26,429 nt of DNA from Syntrophomonas sp. UBA5288. Lineage in GTDB: Bacteria > Bacillota > Syntrophomonadia > Syntrophomonadales > Syntrophomonadaceae. The notes below the pieces were generated by a model. The model searched no databases. It was not told the origin of the DNA and was given only the letters and a program-made list of their open reading frames with translations. Position 1 is the first letter of the stretch; every line of letters starts with the position of its first letter. Positions 6,425 through 14,307 of this stretch are shown here, piece after piece. Both the position numbers and the translations under genes were made by a program. The stretch covers positions 1 through 26,429 of the forward strand of contig DHSK01000036.1 of NCBI GenBank assembly GCA_002408445.1, read 5' to 3'.

Positions 6425-9169
6425 ATGAATACAGGATCTCTAAAGAGCACTATTAAAATTATTTTGATTCTGGTAGCCATTGGGGTGATTTCCACGCTGG
6501 CCAAACTGTATAGTGATTGGCTATGGTTTCAGGCAGTAGATTTTTCTTCTGCTTTTACTACTATTATCATGAACAAAGCAGGTTTATATGCCGTGCTCTT
6601 TATATTTGCCTTTGTGCTCCTGTATATTAATTTGTCTATTGCCCGCAAAGGCACCGGAATAGGAGAGCGTCCTCCGGAAACGGACGACGGTCGTGAGATC
6701 ATTTATCTGAATCCTGAAAAATCGCCTTTACGCAAATTTATGAGCAGCCGTTCGGCCCACCTGATAATGCTCGTGGTGAGCATTTTAGGTGCGTTAATGG
6801 TTAGCTCGGTTTCAGCCGATAACTGGATAATCATCCAGCAGTATTTGCACCGCGTTCCTTTTGGAACTACAGATCCGGTTTTTCATAAGGATATCGGTTT
6901 TTATGTATTCAATCTCTCTTTTTACAAATTCGTATATGGTACCTTGATGATGGCTCTGGTTTTAACTACTGTGCTTACCGGAGTGGTTTATCTACTGGAT
7001 GCTTCTTTCGATTTAATTTTTGCGGATTGGCAAAAGTTTACCTTCGGAAAAAGTCATATAGCCGTACTTATAGCCCTCATTATTGCCCTCAAAGCCTGGG
7101 GCTATAAACTTGCGTCATACGGCATTCTGGTCTCAAACGGGGGATTAATATATGGTGCCAGTTACACCGATGTCCATGCCAGGCTGCTGGCTTATCGGAT
7201 TTTAATGGTGGTGGCTTTACTGGTAGCGTTAGTTGTTATTCTAAATATTTTTGTAAAGCGGCTAAGATGGGTGGCGTATAGTATCGGGGCATGGCTGGTA
7301 CTATCAATTGCTTTAACCGGGATATACCCGGTTATAATTCAAAAAGTGGTGGTTCAGCCCAATGAATTCAATCGGGAAAAAACTTATATTCAAAGGTCCA
7401 TTAAAGCTACCCGTGAGGCCTATATGCTCGATAAAGCAGATAATCGCCAGTTTAACATTGCCTATAATTTAACTATGTCGGACCTGCAAAACCAGACTAC
7501 GATTGAAAACACCCGCCTGTGGGACTGGCAGCCTCTGACCGATACCTATCGGAGTTTGCAGGAACTGCGGCCCTATTATGTTTTTAATGATTTAGATATT
7601 GACCGCTATATTATTGATGGCAAGTATCGCCAGGTCATGCTTTCGGCCCGGGAATTAGAACGAAATAATTTGCCTGATCGGGCTAAGACCTGGATAAACC
7701 AGCGTTTAATGTATACTCACGGTTATGGCGTAGCCATGAGCCCGGTCAATGAAATAGCCCAGGAAGGCTTTCCCACTATGTTTATCAAGGACATTCCACC
7801 TCAGTTCAGTACCGATCTTACTCTGAAACGGCCAGAGATTTATTTTGGAGAGAGTACCAATGATTATGTAATAGTCAACACTAAACAGAAAGAATTTGAC
7901 TATCCTATGGGAACCCAGAATATGTATACGAATTACAAAGGACAAAACGGGGTAAAGGTTAATTCATTCGGGCGACGTTTATTAATGGCCTGGGTATTGA
8001 AAGACTACAAAATCATTTTGTCATCGGATATAACCAACAGCAGCCAGATTCTATACAATCGTAATATTGTTGAGCGTATAAGCAAAATAGCGCCTTACCT
8101 GGAATATGACCAAGACCCCTACATTGTTATCGGCAAGGACGGGAAATTATACTGGATGCTGGATGCTTATACTTACACCAATAAATATCCGTATTCTGAA
8201 CCTTTTGACAATCAGGGAAACAATTATATCCGAAATTCAGTTAAAGTGGTGTGTGATGCTTACTCGGGACAAATGGACTTCTATGTTGCCGATCCTACTG
8301 ACCCGATAATTAAAAGTTATGCCAGAATATTCCCGAAAGTTTATCAGCCGCTGTCAGCCATGCCGGAAGCTTTAAAGGCTCATGTCAGGTATCCGGTAGA
8401 TATATTTACCATTCAGGCCAACCTGTACCGGACCTTCCATATGACTGACCCTTATGTTTTCTATAACAAAGAGGATAACTGGGTTATACCTTCAGAAATC
8501 GTTGAGGGCAAGGAAACCAAGGTTGACCCCTATTATATAATCATGCGGTTACCGGGCGAAACGAAAGCTGAATATATTTTAATGCTTCCCTATACCCCGA
8601 ACAGCAGACCGAATATGATTGCCTGGATGTGCGTCCGGATGGACGGGGACGAATATGGTAAAATGCTGGTGTACAATTTCCCCAAACAGGCTACCGTATA
8701 CGGACCTATGCAAATTGAAGCCCGTATCAGCCAGGATACCGAAATATCGAGGCAATTGACCCTATGGGATCAAAAGGGCTCACAAACTTATCGGGGTAAT
8801 CTGATCGTGATACCCATAGACAATTCCATCCTTTATATCGAGCCGCTTTACTTGCAGGCTCAGAGTAGTAAAATGCCGGAATTGAAAAGGGTTATAGCTG
8901 CTTATGGCAATGAAGTGGTAATGGAGCCTTCACTGGACGAAGCCTTGATAAAACTTTTCGGCGAGAGTCCACCTAAAACTCCGGGGACTACTACCACTCA
9001 AGAAAACGAGGTTGCAGGAAATGATATTAAACAGCTTGCCCAGCAGGCCCGCGATTACTACGACAGTGCCAATGAACTGCTGCGCCAGGGCGACTGGGCT
9101 GGCTATGGGAATAATATTAATAAATTGAATGAGGTAATAAAAAGAATGGAAGAGATAGCAGGAAAATAG
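6425..9169 (+). CDS. UPF0182 family integral membrane protein
   Basis: A 914-residue protein. The N-terminal third has about seven membrane helices (near residues 9-29, 51-70, 110-128, 165-190, 210-228, 255-275 and 283-303); the rest is a large, probably extracytoplasmic domain. Family hallmarks are SDWLWFQAVDFSSAF, DPVFHKDIGFYVFNLSFY, GASYTDVHARL, QKVVVQPNEFNREKTYI, TWINQRLMYTHGYGVAMSPVNE and RPEIYFGE. The C-terminus (about 850-914) has a short P/T-rich stretch followed by a charged region QLAQQARDYYDSANELLRQGDW, likely helical. It begins 26 bases after the MTAP-like gene behind AAGGAGGAG, so it is probably cotranscribed with the menaquinone genes. Family function is unknown. Confidence 0.9.
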   Translation: MNTGSLKSTIKIILILVAIGVISTLAKLYSDWLWFQAVDFSSAFTTIIMNKAGLYAVLFIFAFVLLYINLSIARKGTGIGERPPETDDGREIIYLNPEKSPLRKFMSSRSAHLIMLVVSILGALMVSSVSADNWIIIQQYLHRVPFGTTDPVFHKDIGFYVFNLSFYKFVYGTLMMALVLTTVLTGVVYLLDASFDLIFADWQKFTFGKSHIAVLIALIIALKAWGYKLASYGILVSNGGLIYGASYTDVHARLLAYRILMVVALLVALVVILNIFVKRLRWVAYSIGAWLVLSIALTGIYPVIIQKVVVQPNEFNREKTYIQRSIKATREAYMLDKADNRQFNIAYNLTMSDLQNQTTIENTRLWDWQPLTDTYRSLQELRPYYVFNDLDIDRYIIDGKYRQVMLSARELERNNLPDRAKTWINQRLMYTHGYGVAMSPVNEIAQEGFPTMFIKDIPPQFSTDLTLKRPEIYFGESTNDYVIVNTKQKEFDYPMGTQNMYTNYKGQNGVKVNSFGRRLLMAWVLKDYKIILSSDITNSSQILYNRNIVERISKIAPYLEYDQDPYIVIGKDGKLYWMLDAYTYTNKYPYSEPFDNQGNNYIRNSVKVVCDAYSGQMDFYVADPTDPIIKSYARIFPKVYQPLSAMPEALKAHVRYPVDIFTIQANLYRTFHMTDPYVFYNKEDNWVIPSEIVEGKETKVDPYYIIMRLPGETKAEYILMLPYTPNSRPNMIAWMCVRMDGDEYGKMLVYNFPKQATVYGPMQIEARISQDTEISRQLTLWDQKGSQTYRGNLIVIPIDNSILYIEPLYLQAQSSKMPELKRVIAAYGNEVVMEPSLDEALIKLFGESPPKTPGTTTTQENEVAGNDIKQLAQQARDYYDSANELLRQGDWAGYGNNINKLNEVIKRMEEIAGK

Positions 9170-9206
9170 AGCATATCGAGTAAAGGTAATGCAAAATACA
9201 GGAAAC

Positions 9207-9250
9207 GTTAAACCGGTCTATAGGACGACAGCCCTGTAGACCGGTTTAAC
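9207..9250. other. 18-bp hairpin after the UPF0182 gene
   Basis: GTTAAACCGGTCTATAGG (9207-9224), loop ACGACAGC, CCTGTAGACCGGTTTAAC (9233-9250): 18 pairs with one G-T. There is no T run on either side, so it is not a standard intrinsic terminator, though it may shield the 3' end of the long upstream message. Confidence 0.7.
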
Positions 9251-9258
9251 ATATTAGG

Positions 9259-9277
9259 GCCTGCCCCATCAGGTCCG
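9259..9277 (+). repeat. GCCTGCCC repeat copy with a short hairpin
   Basis: GCCTGCCCC (9259-9267) again in an intergenic position. GGGCCTG and CAGGTCC around it can form a 7-bp stem (one G-T) just before the ribosome site of the SGNH hydrolase gene. Confidence 0.4.
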
Positions 9278-9296
9278 CCCATGAAAGGTTATGTTT

Positions 9297-9851
9297 ATGA
9301 CTGATAAAACTAACGTGAAAATAGTGTGCCTGGGGGATAGTATAACTTATGGCTTCCCTTTCGGACCGGCTTATTCCTGGGTTCAGATGCTTTCCGGAAA
9401 TATCGAAGGTGAGATAATCAATCGCGGCATCAATGGAAATACGACTACGGAAATGCTGGAACGTTTTGACCGGCATGTATTGAAAAATCATCCCACTCAT
9501 GTGATCATCATGGGTGGGATTAATGACGTCCTTCTGCGTGAATCCTTCGATAGGATCATATGGAATTTACGGGCTATGATTGAAAAAGCCAGGGAAAATG
9601 ACATCCAGGTCATCCTGGGAATTCCCACCGTGGTGGACGAACCTGAATTCGAAAGGCTGATTGAACGCATCCGGGTCTGGATGAAAGATTATGCTCGCCA
9701 AAATAATATCGAAATAATAGATTTTGCGCAGGCCTTTTACGATAGTAATGGCCGCATGCGCACCGAACTGCTGCTCGCTGATGGCGGACATCCTACCGAA
9801 AAAGGCTATCAGGCTATGTTTGAAGTTATTGATCCCAGCATTTTCAAATGA
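9297..9851 (+). CDS. SGNH/GDSL-family hydrolase
   Basis: A 184-residue esterase/lipase-type hydrolase. All four SGNH blocks are visible: GDSITYG with nucleophile Ser15, the oxyanion Gly in NRGINGNTT, GGIND with its Asn, and ADGGHPTEKG holding the catalytic Asp-His pair. There is no signal peptide or membrane segment, so it should be cytoplasmic and TesA-like; the substrate cannot be told. The ATG at 9297 is preferred because GAAAGG (9282-9287) is nine bases ahead; an ATG at 9291 would be only three bases from it. It faces the next operon tail-to-tail. Confidence 0.88.
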   Translation: MTDKTNVKIVCLGDSITYGFPFGPAYSWVQMLSGNIEGEIINRGINGNTTTEMLERFDRHVLKNHPTHVIIMGGINDVLLRESFDRIIWNLRAMIEKARENDIQVILGIPTVVDEPEFERLIERIRVWMKDYARQNNIEIIDFAQAFYDSNGRMRTELLLADGGHPTEKGYQAMFEVIDPSIFK

Positions 9852-9869
9852 TCCTTCGCCTTAAACCCT

Positions 9870-9898
9870 TCGAGCCTGCCCCACAACCCCGGGGCAGG
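9870..9898. terminator. CCTGCCCC/GGGGCAGG hairpin between convergent genes
   Basis: CCTGCCCC (9875-9882), loop ACAACCCC, GGGGCAGG (9891-9898), an 8-bp all-perfect stem lying between the converging ends of the SGNH and thiolase genes. No T run follows on either strand, so it may be a repeat that also acts as a barrier. It contains TCGAGCCTGCCC, shared with 4412-4423. Confidence 0.5.
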
Positions 9899-9910
9899 AG
9901 TAGTTCTCTA

Positions 9911-10894
9911 CTATATAGTCGGGGTAACTTCGTCAGGAGATAGAGGAACTACTTCTATAAATTCCTCCGCCGTATCACCCGGCCGGGTTATTTTGATCCT
10001 GGCACTTGTATTATCATGAGCATCACTATAGCGGGCTACGATAGCACCGGCATAACCAAGAAGGTCATTATCTACTTTTTCCCGTCCCGGGATAAGTCCG
10101 ACCGGTCCCGGATGAGTGCTGACCTTTAAAATATAATCCTCCTTACCGGCTAGTTGGAGCAATTGTAAGTTATCGGCATTATTGCGCCCGACTATCAGCA
10201 AGGTGGAGTCATCCAGATAGAAATGCCGGCCATACTTTAAAACCCGCAAACTATCCAACATGGCCTGGGGGTTCTTTTGCAAGTATAACTTCAACCGGTT
10301 GGCAAAATTCTGTTCGGTCAATAGACAACCACCGGCCGGAGTGGGATAATCTTCCAAGCCCAACTGCTGGGCCAGTTCCATCTGACGGGTCCGGCTCCTG
10401 CCGCTTATATCGAGCAACTGCTCCCGGTCAATCCATTTTTGTTGTTCCGGAATACTGATCGTCAATAAACGGGCCGAAAGCGGACGTACAATTAATCCTT
10501 TATAGCCGGACAGCTTGTCAACCGCATTCATGGCCGATTTATTCTGACTCATAGGCCGTTGCCCCACAACTTCACCTGTAACCAGGAACGATGCCCCCAA
10601 ATTTTCCATCAACTCTCCGGCTTTTTTAAGCATAAAGGCATGACAGTCTATACAGGGATTAAAGTTTTTCCCGTATCCGTAAACCGGATGCTCTAAAATC
10701 TCTTTATATTCCTGGCCCAGATTTTGACGCATAAACTTGATCCCTAATTTATCGGCTGCTTCAACCGTGCGGTCATCACTGCCGAAAAAGGGAGTGGTAA
10801 AATTAACTGCGATCACTTCAATTCCCTGTTGTTTTATCAAACAGGCAGCGAGCTGAGAATCCAGACCGCCTGAAAAAAGGCATATTGCTTTCAA
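9911..10894 (-). CDS. PP-loop tRNA thiolase, ThiI/MnmA-like, with C-terminal NFACT-R-like domain
   Basis: A 327-residue protein. SGGLDS (8-13) is the ATP-pyrophosphatase PP-loop that adenylates a uridine for sulfur insertion. C81 and C84 (NPCIDC) and C190 (PAGGC) form the three-cysteine pattern of [4Fe-4S]-dependent tRNA thiolases, unlike rhodanese-dependent ThiI. From about 205 on, VLKYGRHFYLDDSTLLIVGRN resembles the NFACT RNA-binding (DUF814-type) domain. No THUMP domain is present. Probable role is 4- or 2-thiouridine formation in tRNA; the site is not decidable here. The start is a TTG at 10894. AAAGGAG lies within the last codons of the upstream gene, 12 bases away, which suggests translational coupling. 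Confidence 0.8.
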   Translation of the reverse strand: MKAICLFSGGLDSQLAACLIKQQGIEVIAVNFTTPFFGSDDRTVEAADKLGIKFMRQNLGQEYKEILEHPVYGYGKNFNPCIDCHAFMLKKAGELMENLGASFLVTGEVVGQRPMSQNKSAMNAVDKLSGYKGLIVRPLSARLLTISIPEQQKWIDREQLLDISGRSRTRQMELAQQLGLEDYPTPAGGCLLTEQNFANRLKLYLQKNPQAMLDSLRVLKYGRHFYLDDSTLLIVGRNNADNLQLLQLAGKEDYILKVSTHPGPVGLIPGREKVDNDLLGYAGAIVARYSDAHDNTSARIKITRPGDTAEEFIEVVPLSPDEVTPTI

Positions 10895-10901
10895 TATTAC
10901 A

Positions 10902-11363
10902 TTACACTCCTTTGTCCCTTAAAAAATCAGTCGCATTAATGACATTTACTCTATTTTGCTTTAAAAGAGCGGCGGTAACGCCGTCCCCCTCAATCAATTT
11001 TTTGCTGAAAGTACCGTCATATATAACGCCAACTCCACAGGATGGGCTTCTATCCTGTAAAATGGCCAGTTTGGCATTATTATCCCGGGCTGTTTGCAAA
11101 ACTTCATGAGCTCCCTTAATAAAATTTGGAGTTAAATCAATGCCGGTATCGTTTATTACCCGGGCTGAACCGGTCAGAACATCATTCCCGCAACCCCCTG
11201 TAATCTCACAGGGGTGGCGGGGGGTACTTAGTCCGCCCAGTTCTTCCGGGCATACCGGTAAAACTTCATTATTCCGATACATGGTCAAAAAGTGGGGGTC
11301 GATATTATTTCCCCCGTTATATTTGCAGTTAATACCGCACAGACAAGCACTAATAATAATCAT
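10902..11363 (-). CDS. DUF523 protein, TudS-like thiouracil desulfidase
   Basis: A 153-residue protein of the DUF523 family, to which the [4Fe-4S] thiouracil desulfidase TudS belongs. Seen motifs are ISACLCGINCKYNGG (C7), LPVCPEELGGLSTPR (C38) followed by HPCEI, and DRSPSCGVG (C109). C7, C38 and C109 are the candidate cluster ligands, the free iron being the sulfur-binding site. TudS strips sulfur from free 2- or 4-thiouracil; the natural role is thought to be thiolated-base clearance or salvage. Starts at ATG 11363 with GGTGGTGA ahead, and its stop is seven bases before the thiolase start, so both form an operon that pairs making and unmaking of thiouracil. Confidence 0.85.
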   Translation of the reverse strand: MIIISACLCGINCKYNGGNNIDPHFLTMYRNNEVLPVCPEELGGLSTPRHPCEITGGCGNDVLTGSARVINDTGIDLTPNFIKGAHEVLQTARDNNAKLAILQDRSPSCGVGVIYDGTFSKKLIEGDGVTAALLKQNRVNVINATDFLRDKGV

Positions 11364-11400
11364 AGAGTCACCACCTGATTAGCAAAGCTTAAACATTATT

Positions 11401-11409
11401 CATATTATA
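11401..11409 (+). promoter_or_regulatory. CATATTATA, possible mother-cell sporulation -10 element
   Basis: Fits the CATAnnnTA -10 pattern of SigK. The AC expected 16-17 bases upstream is not exact (GC or CA). The octamer CATATTAT recurs at nearly the same distance before the other ATP-grasp locus at 21137. Confidence 0.3.
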
Positions 11410-11442
11410 TGTTACATAATAAACAGATTAGGAGATTAATAT

Positions 11443-12807
11443 ATGCAAAAATATTATCGAACTGTGGTGCAAACCGGAACAGTTAACCAGGGAGTTTTAA
11501 AACTATCCAGTCAGCAGGCCGCAGCTTTGGAACTATCGGACCAAACTACTACCAATCTTTATGCCGGGCAAAAACGAATGCAAATTACTATTAGTATAAG
11601 CGATAGCAATAAAAATAAAAATCATTTCTATCTTTCTTCCGGTGATTTAAAAAAATTAAGGCTGCATTCGGGACATTCCTATGGAGTCAGCAAGCAGGCA
11701 GACGGCATCCATCTGGGTCCGGTGGTAGGAATCATGGCCGAAGGTTACCCCCGATCAGGCAAGCCATTTGGCATGCAGAGCTTTTTTATTAAACAACTTA
11801 TAATATCGGCCCGTGAACTGGGGGAAATATGTTATGGCTTTACTCCTTCCAAGATTAACTGGGCAAATAAAACTATTACCGGTTATACCTGGATCCGAAA
11901 TCGTTGGGTTAAAGCTATATTTCCACTGCCCGATGTTGTTTATCCACGGGAAAAAGGCTATTCATCTTATAATCAAAGCATCAGAAAGCGATTAGAAGCC
12001 GAGGGGTGCAAGTTTCTTAATCCGAGTCTTATAGGCAAATGGCAGACCTATCAAATACTATCTAAAAATCCGGCTGTAAAAAATGCTCTGCCCGAAACCA
12101 TGCTGGTCCGTGATTTTCGCCCGGTTGAACGAATGTTAAAGCGGTATCACAGCGTATATATGAAGCCGGTAGCCGGCTGCCAGGGCCGCAATATTATAAA
12201 AGTCAGAAAAAGCGGGTCCAGTTATCAGTATAAGTATCAAATGAACAACCGGATGCATGAAGGCAGTGCCTCCAGCCTGGCCGGACTAAAAGGTGCGCTG
12301 CGACGGGTCATGGGCAAGCAAACCTACATTGTTCAACAACAGATCAATCTGCTGAGCCATGATGGCAATATCCTGGATGTAAGAGTCATGATGCAAAAGG
12401 ATAATAGCGGCAACTTTTCAGTTACCGGTAAAGCATGCCGTATCGGCAGACCCGGTTCCATAACCAGCAATATCTCAGCCGGTGGACACGGCCGAACCCT
12501 GGACTTTATCCTGTCCCGGCATTTTTCAGGTCAGGAACAAAGAGAATCTATCGCCAATGAAGTAGAAAGGGTAGCTATGGATGCGGCTCAAACTCTGGAT
12601 AAAACTCTGGATAAAACTCTGGGTAACATCGGGGAATTAGGGATTGATATCGGAATTGATACTGAAGGTCGGGTATGGTTCATTGAGGCCAATCTTCGGC
12701 CTGCGCGGCAAATTTTTTTACTGATCAAAGAACCGGCCGTTCGCAAGCAAACGATAGTAAAACCACTTTTATACTGTCGTTCTCTGGCTGGCTTTTCAGA
12801 ATTGTAA
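11443..12807 (+). CDS. YheC/YheD-family ATP-grasp protein (spore coat associated), copy 1
   Basis: A 454-residue protein. The first ~95 residues are the beta-rich YheC/D N-terminal domain, ending at the family signature HLGPVVGIM. Then come FTPSKINWANKTITGY, FPLPDVVYPR, KWQTYQIL, and the ATP-grasp proper with YMKPVAGCQGRNIIKV (nucleotide lysine and glycine loop, here GCQGR instead of the usual GSxGR), DVRVMMQKD, and the metal end GIDIGIDTEGRVWFIEANLRPAR. The family is found with spore coats in Firmicutes and is predicted to make a carboxylate-amine bond; the substrate is unknown. A 12-base tandem duplication (12592-12622) repeats LDKT. The ribosome site is TAGGAGAT. The next homologue starts 10 bases after the stop. 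Confidence 0.88.
   Translation: MQKYYRTVVQTGTVNQGVLKLSSQQAAALELSDQTTTNLYAGQKRMQITISISDSNKNKNHFYLSSGDLKKLRLHSGHSYGVSKQADGIHLGPVVGIMAEGYPRSGKPFGMQSFFIKQLIISARELGEICYGFTPSKINWANKTITGYTWIRNRWVKAIFPLPDVVYPREKGYSSYNQSIRKRLEAEGCKFLNPSLIGKWQTYQILSKNPAVKNALPETMLVRDFRPVERMLKRYHSVYMKPVAGCQGRNIIKVRKSGSSYQYKYQMNNRMHEGSASSLAGLKGALRRVMGKQTYIVQQQINLLSHDGNILDVRVMMQKDNSGNFSVTGKACRIGRPGSITSNISAGGHGRTLDFILSRHFSGQEQRESIANEVERVAMDAAQTLDKTLDKTLGNIGELGIDIGIDTEGRVWFIEANLRPARQIFLLIKEPAVRKQTIVKPLLYCRSLAGFSEL
12592..12622 (+). repeat. 12-base tandem duplication inside the first ATP-grasp gene
   Basis: ACTCTGGATAAA occurs at 12592-12603 and 12604-12615, then partly at 12616-12622. It encodes a doubled TLDK in a helix just before the metal-binding strand, and the frame is kept. 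Confidence 0.85.
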
Positions 12808-12817
12808 GGAGCGGGGT

Positions 12818-14179
12818 ATGGATACACAGGGAACGATCTATCTGTCATCATCTTTGGCTTCCAATCTGGGATTACCGTTGGAGCCGACTATTAACATAAG
12901 ATCTGGCAGCAGGGTGATTGCAACCCGCTTAGTTATCAAGCCGGATGTAAACGAGACTTATATGTTATCGCCGGAATTGAACCGTGCTCTATATATAAGT
13001 AACAGGAATAAGCTGCAACTGCGTTATGACAATGAGGCCGGGATGCTTCATATCGGGCCGGTAATCGGCATATTCAGTACCGGAATACCTAATAATAATG
13101 AATTTGCCGATGATAGTATCCAGGCGGAATTGGTTTACTTAAGCAGTATAGGGCGCAGCTTACCGGCTGAGATATATGTTTTTACTCCTGCTCACATAGA
13201 CTGGAAGCATCAAATCGTGCGCGGCTTCAATTATCAACCGATGGGCGAAAGGCAGGGGATCTGGAGCTCGAGGTTATATCCGCTGCCTGACGTAGTATAT
13301 GACCGTATTGGCAGCCGCACCAGCGAATCCCGTCTTCTGGTTAAAAGCACTAAAAAAAGGCTTATGAGTCTGCCTTATCTCAAATACTTTAATCATTCTT
13401 TTCTAAACAAATGGCAAGTCTATCGCCTGTTGGTGACCAACAGCCAATTGCAGCCACATTTGCCGGAAACAAAACTGCTAAACGCCAACAATTTGGAGGA
13501 GATGTTGCAGAAGTATTCAACTCTATTTCTAAAACCAAGTAATGGCAGTCTGGGCCGGGGTATTATCAGAGTCACAAATGGGCCGCGCCTTAAATTTACC
13601 GCTTACAAACGGAGGACTACCCATGGCATCGTCGGCAACCATTTAGAACTCCTCAGCAAAACCCGGCCCTTTAGAGATGGAAAGCCTTATATAATACAAC
13701 AGGGCATTAATTTAATAACCTATAAGCAATCACTCTTTGATATTCGCATCATTTATCAGAAGAATGGACGGGGCGAATGGCAGGTGGCTAAAAAATTTGT
13801 GCGGGTGGCCCCCAAGGGCAGCAGTATATCCAATCTAAGCAGCGGGGGATGGGCGGAAAAACTGGACCGGGTATTTAAAAATTTATACCGGGGCAATGCT
13901 CATAAAATAGCAGAACAAAATCATAGGATCAATACCATGTGTCATATGGTGGCTACTACTCTGGAAGCAGAGGGGCATTGTATTTATGGGGAATTGGGGT
14001 TGGATATCGGGATTGATAACGACAACTTCCCCTGGCTCATTGAGGTAAATTCCAAACCCCGTAAACGGACTAAAACCCGTTTTTCTCAGAGAATAGTACG
14101 AAATTCCTTTAAACGTCCCCTGGAGTATGCCATCTATCTGGCTGGATTTAAAAGCAAAACAAGAAAATATAAAAATTAA
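12818..14179 (+). CDS. YheC/YheD-family ATP-grasp protein, copy 2
   Basis: A 453-residue paralogue of the gene before it, 10 bases downstream, behind AAGGAGCGG. It shares the N-terminal domain ending HIGPVIGIFSTG, then FTPAHIDWKHQIVRGF, LYPLPDVVYDRIGSR, KWQVYRLLV, and an intact ATP-grasp: FLKPSNGSLGRGIIRV, FDIRIIYQKNGRGEW, SNLSSGGWAEK and GLDIGIDNDNFPWLIEVNSKPRKR. The glycine loop and Glu/Asn metal ligands are canonical, so this copy is probably active. The C-terminus is very basic (KSKTRKYKN), as in proteins that bind spore or wall polymers. The tandem pair suggests stepwise ligation or two substrates; this is inference. Confidence 0.88.
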   Translation: MDTQGTIYLSSSLASNLGLPLEPTINIRSGSRVIATRLVIKPDVNETYMLSPELNRALYISNRNKLQLRYDNEAGMLHIGPVIGIFSTGIPNNNEFADDSIQAELVYLSSIGRSLPAEIYVFTPAHIDWKHQIVRGFNYQPMGERQGIWSSRLYPLPDVVYDRIGSRTSESRLLVKSTKKRLMSLPYLKYFNHSFLNKWQVYRLLVTNSQLQPHLPETKLLNANNLEEMLQKYSTLFLKPSNGSLGRGIIRVTNGPRLKFTAYKRRTTHGIVGNHLELLSKTRPFRDGKPYIIQQGINLITYKQSLFDIRIIYQKNGRGEWQVAKKFVRVAPKGSSISNLSSGGWAEKLDRVFKNLYRGNAHKIAEQNHRINTMCHMVATTLEAEGHCIYGELGLDIGIDNDNFPWLIEVNSKPRKRTKTRFSQRIVRNSFKRPLEYAIYLAGFKSKTRKYKN

Positions 14180-14307
14180 AATTTTAATTTGATTTGCCTC
14201 CTTCTTAATTGTTCTAATTTGTAATAACAGTTATATTTTGCAGGATAACCAGGTGTAAATATGGAAAGATAAAATATCCTTATGTAATGATGGAGGAGGT
14301 TTATTTC

